Shown here: positions 47,531 through 54,964 of the stretch, piece by piece
Numbering within the stretch: position 1 is the first letter of the stretch
How the letters are laid out: every line of letters starts with the position of its first letter
Source of the DNA: Chloroflexota bacterium
GTDB taxonomy: Bacteria > Chloroflexota > Anaerolineae > Aggregatilineales > Phototrophicaceae
NCBI GenBank assembly: GCA_026713245.1
Contig: JAPOOU010000003.1
Span: 1 to 56,538, forward strand
Direction: 5' to 3'
Length of the DNA: 56,538 bases
Notes under the pieces: model-generated
Seen by the model: only the letters and a program-made list of their open reading frames with translations
What the model was told of the DNA's origin: nothing
Databases searched by the model: none
Position numbers and translations under genes: made by a program

Positions 47531-47559
47531 ATTGTATGCAAAAGAGGACATTTAGACAA
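47531..47559 (-). promoter_or_regulatory. Sigma-70-like promoter of the permease-ATPase operon
   Basis: On the minus strand TTGTCT and TACAAT are separated by exactly 17 bases, 18 bases upstream of the permease start codon. This would let the permeases be transcribed apart from the binding-protein genes. Confidence 0.6.
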
Positions 47560-47587
47560 ATAATTGCTGTTGCCAGTATCAGAATCT

Positions 47588-47601
47588 GTTACGACCGTAA
47601 C
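47588..47601. promoter_or_regulatory. Palindrome GTTACGACCGTAAC, possible operator
   Basis: A 6-bp inverted repeat with a two-base spacer lies 29 bases upstream of the -35 element of the permease promoter, a place suited to a regulator. No known site is recognised. Confidence 0.3.
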
Positions 47602-47623
47602 GAATTGCTTCCAATATGAGTAT

Positions 47624-47661
47624 AAAAAACAAACCGGACGCATCACCCTTGCGACGCGCCC
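47624..47661 (-). terminator. Terminator after binding-protein gene 1
   Basis: On the minus strand GGGCGCGTC and GATGCGTCC form a 9-bp stem with two G-T pairs, followed by GGTTTGTTTTTTA. It would attenuate read-through into the permease genes, giving more binding protein than permease. Confidence 0.65.
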
Positions 47662-47696
47662 TGTTTTGATTTCGCTAGAATTATCCGGCTGTTGGC

Positions 47697-48731
47697 TTAA
47701 CGGAAGGGCGCCGAGTAAAGCAAGCCGCCTCTCGTCCAAAGATCGTTGATGCCGCGCTCCAGACCAAAGATCGTATCGGGACCCAAGTTACGGTCGAAGA
47801 TCTCTCCATAGTTGCCCAACTGCGTGATGACATCAACCATGAATTCATTGTTGATGCCCAGATACTCGCCCGCGACGTTGTCGCCGAGACCGAGCAGACG
47901 GCCAATGCCAGCGTCATCGCTATCCATGAAGTCGCTAATATTTTCGCTAGTGACGCCAAATTCTTCCGCCTGCATCAGTCCCCAGACCGTCCAGCGGATG
48001 ATATCAGCGAATTGCGCGTCGCTCTGCGGGCTGAGCGGACCGAGAGGCTCTTTGCTGATGACGTCGGGAAGAATCATGTGCGTGCCGGGATCGGCGGCGG
48101 TCGCTTTGCGCGAGAGCAACTGGCTCATGTCAGAAGTGATGGCGTCGCAGGCCCCAGCTTCGTAGGCAACCGTGCTCGCGTCGGCGTCGGGAAATGTGTT
48201 GAGTATCCAATCGGCTTCCATGCTTGCGATTAGATCCGTGATGTTCAGTTCAGTGGTGCTGCCAGCGTTGGCGCAGATTGTGATGCTCTCTTGGCTGAGT
48301 TCGTCCAGGCTGACGACGCCGAAATCGACCTTGGTCATAATGCCCTGGCCATCGTAGAAAGTAGTCGGAGCGAAGGTAGCGCCCCACTCGGTATCGCGGC
48401 TGAGCGTCCAAGTCGTGTTGCGGCTAATCATATCAACTTCGCCGGAAGCAAGGGCTGTTGGCCTTTCGGCGGAATTAAGCGAACGGAAAGCAATCGCGTC
48501 GGCATTGCCGAGGATGGCTACCGCCACTGCACGACAAATATCGGTATCAAAGCCGACGAAATCACCGGCGTCGTTCTGTGTGCCGAAGCCGGGCAGCACC
48601 GTATTGACGCCGCAAATCAACTCGCCCCGGTCCTGGATTCGTTGGACAATGGCGCCGTCATCCTGGGCCAGGGAAAGTCCTCCCATACACAGAATTAGCG
48701 ACGCAAGCCATATAAAGAGAACGTGTTTCAT
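47697..48731 (-). CDS. Amino-acid ABC transporter substrate-binding protein 1 (AapJ-like)
   Basis: The product has 344 residues. A signal peptide covers ~1-22 (FIWLASLILCMGGLSLAQ). AapJ landmarks are RGELICGVNTVLPGFG, FVGFDTDICRAVAVAILG, MISRNTTWTLSRDTEWGATFAP and the C-terminal NLGPDTIFGLERGINDLW...GGLLYSAPFR. It captures L-amino acids outside the membrane and delivers them to the permeases. An AAGGGG lies seven bases before the ATG. It is a diverged paralogue of the next gene. Confidence 0.93.
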   Translation of the reverse strand: MKHVLFIWLASLILCMGGLSLAQDDGAIVQRIQDRGELICGVNTVLPGFGTQNDAGDFVGFDTDICRAVAVAILGNADAIAFRSLNSAERPTALASGEVDMISRNTTWTLSRDTEWGATFAPTTFYDGQGIMTKVDFGVVSLDELSQESITICANAGSTTELNITDLIASMEADWILNTFPDADASTVAYEAGACDAITSDMSQLLSRKATAADPGTHMILPDVISKEPLGPLSPQSDAQFADIIRWTVWGLMQAEEFGVTSENISDFMDSDDAGIGRLLGLGDNVAGEYLGINNEFMVDVITQLGNYGEIFDRNLGPDTIFGLERGINDLWTRGGLLYSAPFR

Positions 48732-48793
48732 GCTGTACCCCTTGTGGCAACATCAGACAAGCTGGTTGGATTCGTGAGATACATCAATCTAAA

Positions 48794-48817
48794 GCGCGGC
48801 GCCAACTGACGCCGCGC
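48794..48817 (-). terminator. Weak hairpin between the two binding-protein genes
   Basis: GCGCGGCG and CGCCGCGC form an 8-bp stem, with CTTTAGATT following on the minus strand. The T-run is short, so it is more likely an attenuator or mRNA-stabilising hairpin than a full terminator. Confidence 0.4.
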
Positions 48818-48854
48818 CATGGTTCGCAATTGTTTGGCAAAGCCCGTTTTCGGT

Positions 48855-49892
48855 TTAACGGAAGGGCGCCGCGTACATCAGGCCGCCGTCCGTCCAAAGG
48901 GCATTAAAGCCGCGTTCCAGACCAAAGATCGTATCCGGACCCAGGTTGCGGTCGAAGATCTCGCCATAGTTGCCCAATTGCGTGATCACGGTCACCATGA
49001 AGTCATCGGGGATGCCGAGGTAATCGCCAGCCACGTTGTCTCCCAAGCCGAGCAGACGGCCGACTCCGGCGTCCGTGCTGTCCATGAAGCTATCAACGTT
49101 CATGCTGTCGATGCCGAACTCTTCCGCAGTCAGCAGACCCCAGACAACCCAGCGGATGATGTCGGCGAAATTGGCGTCGTTCTGCGGGCTGACCGGACCG
49201 AGCGGTTCCTTGCTGATGGCGCCGGGCAAGATCACATGAGCGGCAGGATCGGCCGAGGTGGCTTTGCGCGAAACCAAACTGCTAATATCACTGGTGAAGG
49301 CGTCGCAGGCGCCGGCTTCGTAGGCATCCATAATGGCGTCGAAATCCGGGAATGTACTCAATACCCAGTCCGCGCCAAGCGCGTCAGCCTTGTCGGTGAT
49401 GTTCAGTTCGGTAGTGGTGCCGGCGGTGGCGCACATGGTGATGCTTTCGTCGCCGAGTTCATCAATGGTGCTCACGCCAAAGTCAATCTTGACCATGATA
49501 CCCTGACCGTCGTAGAAGGTCGTGGGACCGAATGTCGCGCCCCATTCAGTATCGCGGCTGAGCGTCCAGGTGGTGTTGCGGCTGAGCATATCAATTTCAC
49601 CACTGGCGAGAGCGGTCGGGCGTTCAGCAGCGGCCAGCGGACGGAAGGCGATCGCATTGGCGTCGCCCAGGATAGCGGCAGCGACGGCGCGGCAGATGTC
49701 TACGTCAAATCCTCCAAATTCACCGGCGTCATTCTGCGTACCGAAGCCAGGCAATACCGAGTTCACGCCACAGATTAACTCACCGCGATCGCGAATGCGC
49801 TGGACAATGGTCCCATCCTGCGCGGCTGTAAGCCCTGTACTCACGACGAAAACGGCAACGATAAGTAATGCAACAAATACCAGACGTTTCAT
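48855..49892 (-). CDS. Amino-acid ABC transporter substrate-binding protein 2 (AapJ-like)
   Basis: The product has 345 residues. The signal peptide is VALLIVAVFVVSTGLTAAQ. It aligns end to end with binding protein 1 (RGELICGVNSVLPGFGTQNDAGEF; NTTWTLSRDTEWGATFGPTTFYDGQGIMVKID; NLGPDTIFGLERGFNALW), so the pair arose by tandem duplication. Differences are spread over the whole length, which allows different substrate ranges. A strong AAGGAG precedes the ATG. It is the first gene of the transporter cluster. Confidence 0.93.
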   Translation of the reverse strand: MKRLVFVALLIVAVFVVSTGLTAAQDGTIVQRIRDRGELICGVNSVLPGFGTQNDAGEFGGFDVDICRAVAAAILGDANAIAFRPLAAAERPTALASGEIDMLSRNTTWTLSRDTEWGATFGPTTFYDGQGIMVKIDFGVSTIDELGDESITMCATAGTTTELNITDKADALGADWVLSTFPDFDAIMDAYEAGACDAFTSDISSLVSRKATSADPAAHVILPGAISKEPLGPVSPQNDANFADIIRWVVWGLLTAEEFGIDSMNVDSFMDSTDAGVGRLLGLGDNVAGDYLGIPDDFMVTVITQLGNYGEIFDRNLGPDTIFGLERGFNALWTDGGLMYAAPFR

Positions 49893-50111
49893 CTTGAAAC
49901 TTCTCCTTTACTTCGGACAAATCGCGTTTGACGAAAAGATACGGTTCACAAGCGCATACTGGCGCTCACTACTGCATATCAGTGTATAACAAAGCGGAAA
50001 GTATGCCAAGCCTATGTCGACAGTATTACAACTTAAATAGAGCCTATCGCAAGGCTTGGCACGGTTTCGGGGCTAAATATGATAAAGTTGCGCCGGTGAC
50101 AATACTGCCCG

Positions 50112-50405
50112 CTAATCGCCGGCCAATTCGAAGTTCGCCGGGCGGATCGTATTCAGCACGCCGAGGATTCCTTTGCGGATCTCCCCGGGTTCGGCGTGAC
50201 GATCGACTGCCTTCTTGGAGAAGACCAGTTCGCCGTTGACCCATACGTCAAATACGCCGCCGGTACCGGGCACCAGCTTCCAACTGCTGACAAAGTACTC
50301 GATTTCGCGTTCGTTCAAGATTTCGTCCGTCAAACTGACGGCAATAGGTTGGTGTCCTCAAGTAGCGCAATACTTGACGACGATGTCCATTCCACCTTCT
50401 TGCAT
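50112..50405 (-). CDS. SelW-like (Rdx family) selenoprotein with in-frame TGA
   Basis: From the ATG at 50405 (AAAGGA eight bases upstream) the frame reads MQEGGMDIVVKYCAT-TGA-GHQPIAV and continues to 50112, 97 residues. The TGA (50358-50360) falls at the second Cys/Sec position of the SelW CxxU redox motif: C13-A-T-U16. The rest has the family core SSWKLVPGTGGVFDVWVNGELVFSKK. Sixteen bases after the TGA a perfect hairpin, CCGTCA-GTT-TGACGG, has G first in its loop, as expected for a bacterial SECIS. SelW-type proteins are small thioredoxin-fold redox proteins. Treating TGA as a stop would leave only a fragment from a TTG at 50333. Single gene, divergent from an SH3b remnant. Confidence 0.88.
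50327..50341 (-). promoter_or_regulatory. Bacterial SECIS hairpin
   Basis: CCGTCAGTTTGACGG forms six base pairs with the 3-base loop GTT. The loop begins 22 bases after the TGA, and its first base is G; both fit the described bacterial SECIS pattern. It lies within the coding sequence and should recruit SelB with Sec-tRNA. Confidence 0.75.
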
Positions 50406-50411
50406 GATTAG

Positions 50412-50750
50412 AATCCTTTCTTTACTCTCATAGCCTGCGATGAGGGTAATTGTAACCGATTCGCGGGATTATGCAAATTACGCGAGAATCTGACGAGGTC
50501 CGATTCATCACTATACCGCCCGCCTATGAATGATACACGCCGCGCCTACTATCGTGGCGATTCGCTTGACGCCAAATCGCTCTGTCGTTTCATCAGTCAT
50601 AGATACGCTTTTGCATGGGAGGCGAATGATGAACAAGGGAGCGAATTGGCGCTTGACGAACATGCGCTTTGGTACAAGGTCGAGTTCGAGGGCAAGATAG
50701 GCTATATCAGCCGCTATTTCCGCAAAGTTCTGCGCGGCAACTGCGGGTAA
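50412..50750 (+). pseudogene. Remnant of an SH3b-domain protein gene
   Basis: The frame is open from 50412 but has no start codon until an ATG at 50526. The C-terminal part ALWYKVEFEGKIGYISRYF matches the end of SH3b domains, such as the WFKIDYFGIVGWVSADYV of the beta-helix protein at 20094-21905. Upstream, LCKLRENLTRSDSSL could be the domain's first strand. A secreted protein's 3' end without its signal peptide indicates truncation. A 74-residue product from 50526 is possible but improbable. Confidence 0.5.
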
Positions 50751-50780
50751 AGTCACCAATACATCGTGATCCTGTCCGCG

Positions 50781-50810
50781 GATGCCCCGCCTCGATCGAG
50801 GCGGGGCATC
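50781..50810. terminator. 30-bp palindromic terminator between SH3b remnant and leuS
   Basis: GATGCCCCGCCTCGA is followed by its perfect reverse complement. It lies five bases from the leuS stop codon and 30 bases from the remnant's stop. There is no strong T-run on either side, only TTGCGTT on the right. Confidence 0.6.
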
Positions 50811-50815
50811 TTGCG

Positions 50816-53587
50816 TTACACGACGATATTCACCTTGGGATCCGTTCCATTCCTGCCCGGAATGAAGATCGTGCGCCGGGGCGCCTTGCCAGCCAGACTG
50901 CGCTGGGCGGCCTCGCTGGCCAGAGCCAGTTCCAGCGCGCGCTCCTGCGCGATGTCGACCGCAACCTCGATTGTCCCGCGCGGCTTGCCGTTGATCAGCA
51001 CCACCAGTTCCACCTGTTCTTCGCGCGCCTTGTCGGCGTCATATTCCGGCCAGGCTTGCAGGTGCACGCTGTACTCGAAACCCAACCTTTCCCACAGTTC
51101 TTCCGCGATATGGGGCGCGAAGGGCGCTATCAGGCGGATCAACTGGTTCATCACACCGTTCCAGGTCTCTGGCCCGATGCGGCTCTCGCGCAAGGCGGCC
51201 TTGAGCGCGTTCTTGAACTTCATCTGCTCGGCGATGGCGGTGTTGAAGCTAAACTCTTCCAATCCTCGATTGACGACCGCGATGGTCTGATGCAGTTTGC
51301 GTTCGATATCTCGCTCGCCGGCCGGATCGCCCTCGACCTCGGGCGCGCCGTTAGTGGCGATTTCCCAGACGTCATGCAGCCATCCTTGCGGACCCTTGAT
51401 ATTGTTCTCGTTCCAGGGACCGCCCTTCTGCCAATCAACGTTGAACATCAAGTAGAAGCGCACGGCGTCGGCGCCGTATTTCTCGACCAGTTCATCAGGA
51501 TTAACGACATTGCCCTTGCTCTTGGACATGCGCTGGATCTCCAGATGATGTCGCAACTGGTTGACGTTGTTCTCGCCGGGGATGGCTGGAATGCTGATTT
51601 CGGCATCGGGCAGGATCTCTACCAACTGTGTGACGCCCGCCATCTCCAAACGGATGACATTCTCGGTACGGTGGACGACTTCGCCGAAGTATCCATCGAA
51701 GCCGGCCGGCACCTCATTCCAGCCGACCACCTCTACGCGATTCGCCAGCAGCTTTCCGCCGGCGTATCTGCCGCTGCACAGCACATAGTCTCCTTGCCGT
51801 TCGGCGCCGAGCACCTGGCCCTGATTGCGCAGCACGACCATGGGCTCATCGAAGGCGCGGCCCGGATCGCGGCCCTTCTGGCGCATTACTGCGGCGGCAT
51901 CGTCAAAGACGCCGATATCGCGCAGCACCTTGGTGAAGAAACGCGTATACAGCAAGTGCATCACCGCATGCTCGGCGCCGCCGGTATAGACATCGACCGG
52001 CAGCCAGTAAGCCGCTTCTTCCGCGTCAAAAGGCGCGGCGTCGTTGTCCGGCGACAAATAGCGCAACTGATACCAGGACGAGCACATAAAGGTATCCAGT
52101 GTATCCGTTTCCCGCCGAACGCTGTCGTTGACCTTGAAGAAGGGTTCGTGATAGGTCAGGGGACTGCGCCCGGTGGGCATGAAATCGACGTCTTCGGGCA
52201 AGACCACCGGCAGATCTTCATCCGCGACCATTTCTATCGCGCCGTCATCGTAAGTCGCCGGGATGGGGCTGCCCCAATAGCGCTGCCGGCTGATCAGCCA
52301 GTCGTGCAGTCGATAGTTAACCGCTTCTTCGCCCTTGTCGGTCGCCTCCAGCCAGTCGATCACCCGCCCTATCGCCGGATTAGCGCGGCCTTTGTCCTTG
52401 GTGCTCACGCTACCGTCCATGGTATCGGAATTGACCATGGTCCCCGGGCCGTCGTAGGCTTCGACCATGTCTTCCGCACCCAGCAGCTCTTGCATATCGG
52501 CGGGCTGGATGACGACTCTGATCGGCAGATCTTGGGCGCGAGCAAATTCAAAATCTCGTTGGTCGTGCGCCGGCACCGCCATGATCGCCCCCGTGCCGTA
52601 AGTGATCATGACATAATCGGCGATCCAAACGGGAATGCGCTCATCATTGACCGGATTTATGGCGTAGGCACCGGTGAAAACTCCGGTTTTCTCGCGATCT
52701 TCCAGCATGCGTTCGATCTCGGTCTCACCCGCGGTCTGACGGACATAGGCTTCGACCGCCGCGCGCTGCTCCGCCGTCGTGATCACCTCCACCAGATCAT
52801 GTTCCGGCGCCAGCACCATAAAGGTCGAGCCCCAGAGCGTATCGGGTCGGGTGGTAAATATCTCGATGGGATGGTCCCCGACCTCGGTGCGGAAGCTGAC
52901 GCGCGCGCCTTCGCTGCGGCCGATCCAGTTGGTCTGCATGATCTTGATCGGCTCCGGCCAATCCAGCATGTCGAAATCCAGCAATTCGTCGGCGTACTTT
53001 GTGATGGCGAAGAACCATTGTTCCATCATCTTGTGAACGACCGGCTGACCGGTGCGTTCGTCCCGCCCGTCGATGACCTGCTCGTTGGCCAGAACCGTCT
53101 GCAAACTTTCCGACCAATTGACCAGCGCCGAGCCGCGATAGGCCACGCCGTTCTCGTAGAACTTCTTGAAAAACCACTCGGACCACTTGTAGTACTCCGG
53201 CGTGCAGGAGATCGCTTCTCGTTCCCAGTCGAACATCGCGCCCATGCTGCGCAATTGTTCGCGCATGCGCTCGATATTGCTGTAAGTCCATTTCCAGGGA
53301 TGGATATTGCGCGAGATTGCCGCCTGCTCCGCGGGCAAGCCAAAGGCGTCAAAGCCCATCGGGAACAAAACGTTATAGCCCCGCATACGCATCCATCGCG
53401 CGCGGGCATCGGAGGGCGTCATGGCGAACCAGTGGCCGATGTGCAGATCGCCGGACGGATACGGCAGCATGGTCAAGGCATAGTGCTTTGGTCTGTCCCA
53501 ATCCACATGGGAGCGATAGATCTGCGTCTCGTCCCATCTCTGCTGCCATTGAACTTCGATTTCATGCGGTTGATAGTTTTCGTTCAT
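50816..53587 (-). CDS. leuS: Leucyl-tRNA synthetase
   Basis: The product is a 923-residue class Ia synthetase. The HIGH motif is in MLPYPSGDLHIGHWFAM (~40-56), and the KMSKS loop is in EIQRMSKSKGNVVNP. The connective editing domain contains the TRPDTLWGSTFMVLAPEHDLV strand and the GTGAIMAVPAHDQRD motif typical of LeuS post-transfer editing. The C-terminal anticodon-binding and extension domains are complete (YDADKAREEQVELVVLINGKPRGTIEV). It charges tRNA-Leu. The gene is alone on its strand between two intergenic regions. Confidence 0.96.
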   Translation of the reverse strand: MNENYQPHEIEVQWQQRWDETQIYRSHVDWDRPKHYALTMLPYPSGDLHIGHWFAMTPSDARARWMRMRGYNVLFPMGFDAFGLPAEQAAISRNIHPWKWTYSNIERMREQLRSMGAMFDWEREAISCTPEYYKWSEWFFKKFYENGVAYRGSALVNWSESLQTVLANEQVIDGRDERTGQPVVHKMMEQWFFAITKYADELLDFDMLDWPEPIKIMQTNWIGRSEGARVSFRTEVGDHPIEIFTTRPDTLWGSTFMVLAPEHDLVEVITTAEQRAAVEAYVRQTAGETEIERMLEDREKTGVFTGAYAINPVNDERIPVWIADYVMITYGTGAIMAVPAHDQRDFEFARAQDLPIRVVIQPADMQELLGAEDMVEAYDGPGTMVNSDTMDGSVSTKDKGRANPAIGRVIDWLEATDKGEEAVNYRLHDWLISRQRYWGSPIPATYDDGAIEMVADEDLPVVLPEDVDFMPTGRSPLTYHEPFFKVNDSVRRETDTLDTFMCSSWYQLRYLSPDNDAAPFDAEEAAYWLPVDVYTGGAEHAVMHLLYTRFFTKVLRDIGVFDDAAAVMRQKGRDPGRAFDEPMVVLRNQGQVLGAERQGDYVLCSGRYAGGKLLANRVEVVGWNEVPAGFDGYFGEVVHRTENVIRLEMAGVTQLVEILPDAEISIPAIPGENNVNQLRHHLEIQRMSKSKGNVVNPDELVEKYGADAVRFYLMFNVDWQKGGPWNENNIKGPQGWLHDVWEIATNGAPEVEGDPAGERDIERKLHQTIAVVNRGLEEFSFNTAIAEQMKFKNALKAALRESRIGPETWNGVMNQLIRLIAPFAPHIAEELWERLGFEYSVHLQAWPEYDADKAREEQVELVVLINGKPRGTIEVAVDIAQERALELALASEAAQRSLAGKAPRRTIFIPGRNGTDPKVNIVV

Positions 53588-53727
53588 TTCTGTTGCTCAG
53601 TCTCCAGTAACTGATGAATAGCAATGCCTATACAGCAAGAAAACGCTTGACAAAGCTGCCTTTGCAAGTGACTTGATATCAGAATCAGGTTATCAAGGTA
53701 AGGTGGCGCGCGATACGAAGGGAGCCT

Positions 53728-53916
53728 ATGGATTACATAAGCAAAGAGCGGGTCACCCCGGAACCCGGCGACGGTGTTATTATCATCGCATGCCTGCTTT
53801 CATCAACTCTTCGAATCGCTAGAGAACTTATCATAATACGAGATGGTCGCATTGTAAACCAACTAATCTTGCGGGGCAGACAGGGCAATCGCATCAAAAT
53901 GAATATGCGCTTTTAG
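53728..53916 (+). CDS. Small hypothetical protein, 62 residues
   Basis: The ATG at 53728 follows AAGGGAG closely. The product has a hydrophobic stretch (GVIIIACLLSSTLRIA) and a basic C-terminus. No family is recognised. Its stop codon TAG overlaps the AGGAGG Shine-Dalgarno of the next small frame, as in translationally coupled pairs. Confidence 0.3.
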   Translation: MDYISKERVTPEPGDGVIIIACLLSSTLRIARELIIIRDGRIVNQLILRGRQGNRIKMNMRF

Positions 53917-53930
53917 GAGGTCTGTCGCCC

Positions 53931-54095
53931 ATGAAAACAGCGAGAATATCGTGGGCGATTCACAGAATCGCTCCTGTTTACGTAAACCGCGTCGCTCTTG
54001 CGACGAGTAGGCTTACGATTTTGCGTGAGCGCGACAGACCTTTTCGCTGCCGCCGAGCGGCTACATTGCCTCCTTTTTGCCAGAAAAGGAGTTAA
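53931..54095 (+). CDS. Small basic ORF (54 residues) overlapping repeat copy R7
   Basis: AGGAGG lies ten bases before the ATG, a strong Shine-Dalgarno. The product is very basic (MKTARISWAIHRIAPVYV onward, many Arg), because most of it is repeat R7 read in frame. The ribosome signal is good, but the coding potential is doubtful. Confidence 0.25.
   Translation: MKTARISWAIHRIAPVYVNRVALATSRLTILRERDRPFRCRRAATLPPFCQKRS
53982..54063 (+). repeat. Dispersed two-hairpin repeat, copy R7
   Basis: The outer stem GTAAACC / GGCTTAC differs from AACAAACC / GGCTTGTT of copy R2 while staying paired. The inner hairpin is CGTCGC-TCTT-GCGACG, then TTTTGCGTGAGCGCG, and the final hairpin is GCCGC-CGA-GCGGC. Confidence 0.75.
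54070..54091. terminator. Hairpin CTCCTTTT-TGCCAG-AAAAGGAG
   Basis: A perfect 8-bp stem with a 6-base loop follows repeat copy R7. There is no T-run after it on the plus strand; on the minus strand it is followed by CAATGTAG. Possible termination or stability element. Confidence 0.35.
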
Positions 54096-54277
54096 ATCTC
54101 GGCGCTTAGTGTTTGTATTTATACCAAAATCGATACACTACCATTGATTTTCCTAAAATTTGACACTCCCTGCCTTGTTGCTATACTCCAATGTGAATAC
54201 GTATTAAATTAGCCAAGGTTTATTTGAGGCCGACTATGTTTGCATGCGGGACAAAAACGAGACTGAACCTTATCGTA

Positions 54278-54862
54278 ATGTTTGACACCGACATGGTTGT
54301 GGAATATCGACCGTCCAATCTTTTCCGGACAGCCGCGATCGCGCTGGTCCTGATGGCGTCGATGGCAATAATAAACGCGCAATCATTGTATAGGCCTGAT
54401 GATCCGCGCTGGTCTGACGCGGACAATACGAATGACCCCAATACCTGCTTCGAGGAGGGCAGTAATTGTAGGAACCGACAAGACTGGGAGAACGGCTGGC
54501 GAGAAGCGAGATGCTTGTCGGGTTTTCCAAATTGCGGCGGTCAGACAAGCGATAGCCGACAGTCCAGGGACAGAGGGAGTTCTTCCTCGTCAAGCGGCGA
54601 CAGCCGACAGCAAAGCGACAGCGGGAGTTCTTCCTCGACAGCAAGCGGCGGCCAGCAGCAAAGCGACAGGCGAAGTTCTTCCTCATCAAGAAGCAGGGCG
54701 GACAGAAATAGACCCCCTTTGCCAGAGTGCCCGATTGGGAAGGTATGCGTGGATTACTATCCTTCGGGGGATCATTATGTCTTTAACGTGGGAAAAAACT
54801 GCTGTTACCCATCGCAGGCCATTTACTATGAGGAGCAGGCCGTTACCTATGCGCGAAACTAG
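54278..54862 (+). CDS. Secreted Ser-rich hypothetical protein with Cys-rich ends
   Basis: The product has 194 residues from MFDTDMVVEYRPSNLF; an ATG at 54224 would add 18 residues. A signal or anchor lies at ~17-35 (TAAIALVLMASMAIINA). The middle has three imperfect repeats of Ser runs with Arg/Asp/Gln. Cys residues cluster before (TCFEEGSNC, RCLSGFPNC) and after (LPECPIGKVC, NCCYPSQ) this linker, suggesting two small disulfide-bonded modules. I do not recognise the family. Confidence 0.65.
   Translation: MFDTDMVVEYRPSNLFRTAAIALVLMASMAIINAQSLYRPDDPRWSDADNTNDPNTCFEEGSNCRNRQDWENGWREARCLSGFPNCGGQTSDSRQSRDRGSSSSSSGDSRQQSDSGSSSSTASGGQQQSDRRSSSSSRSRADRNRPPLPECPIGKVCVDYYPSGDHYVFNVGKNCCYPSQAIYYEEQAVTYARN
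54560..54700. repeat. Three imperfect ~48-bp tandem repeats inside the Ser-rich gene
   Basis: Each unit contains GACAG...GGGAGTTCTTCCTC or GCGAAGTTCTTCCTC followed by AAGCGGC-type sequence. They encode the Ser-run linker and could vary in number between strains. Confidence 0.6.
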
Positions 54863-54964
54863 GCGGTCGCTCGCAATGTTCGCGGGGCCCGCGGCGGCGC
54901 AAGGGAATTGCGCCTAAACCGCAGCCGCCGGGCGCGTACGCGGATCCCGCGCCAAAGGCATCGG

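Noticed and set aside
50669-53614. 981-codon plus-strand open frame opposite leuS
   Set aside because: It is the antisense shadow of an unmistakable leucyl-tRNA synthetase; it is His/Arg/Gly-rich with no domain of its own.
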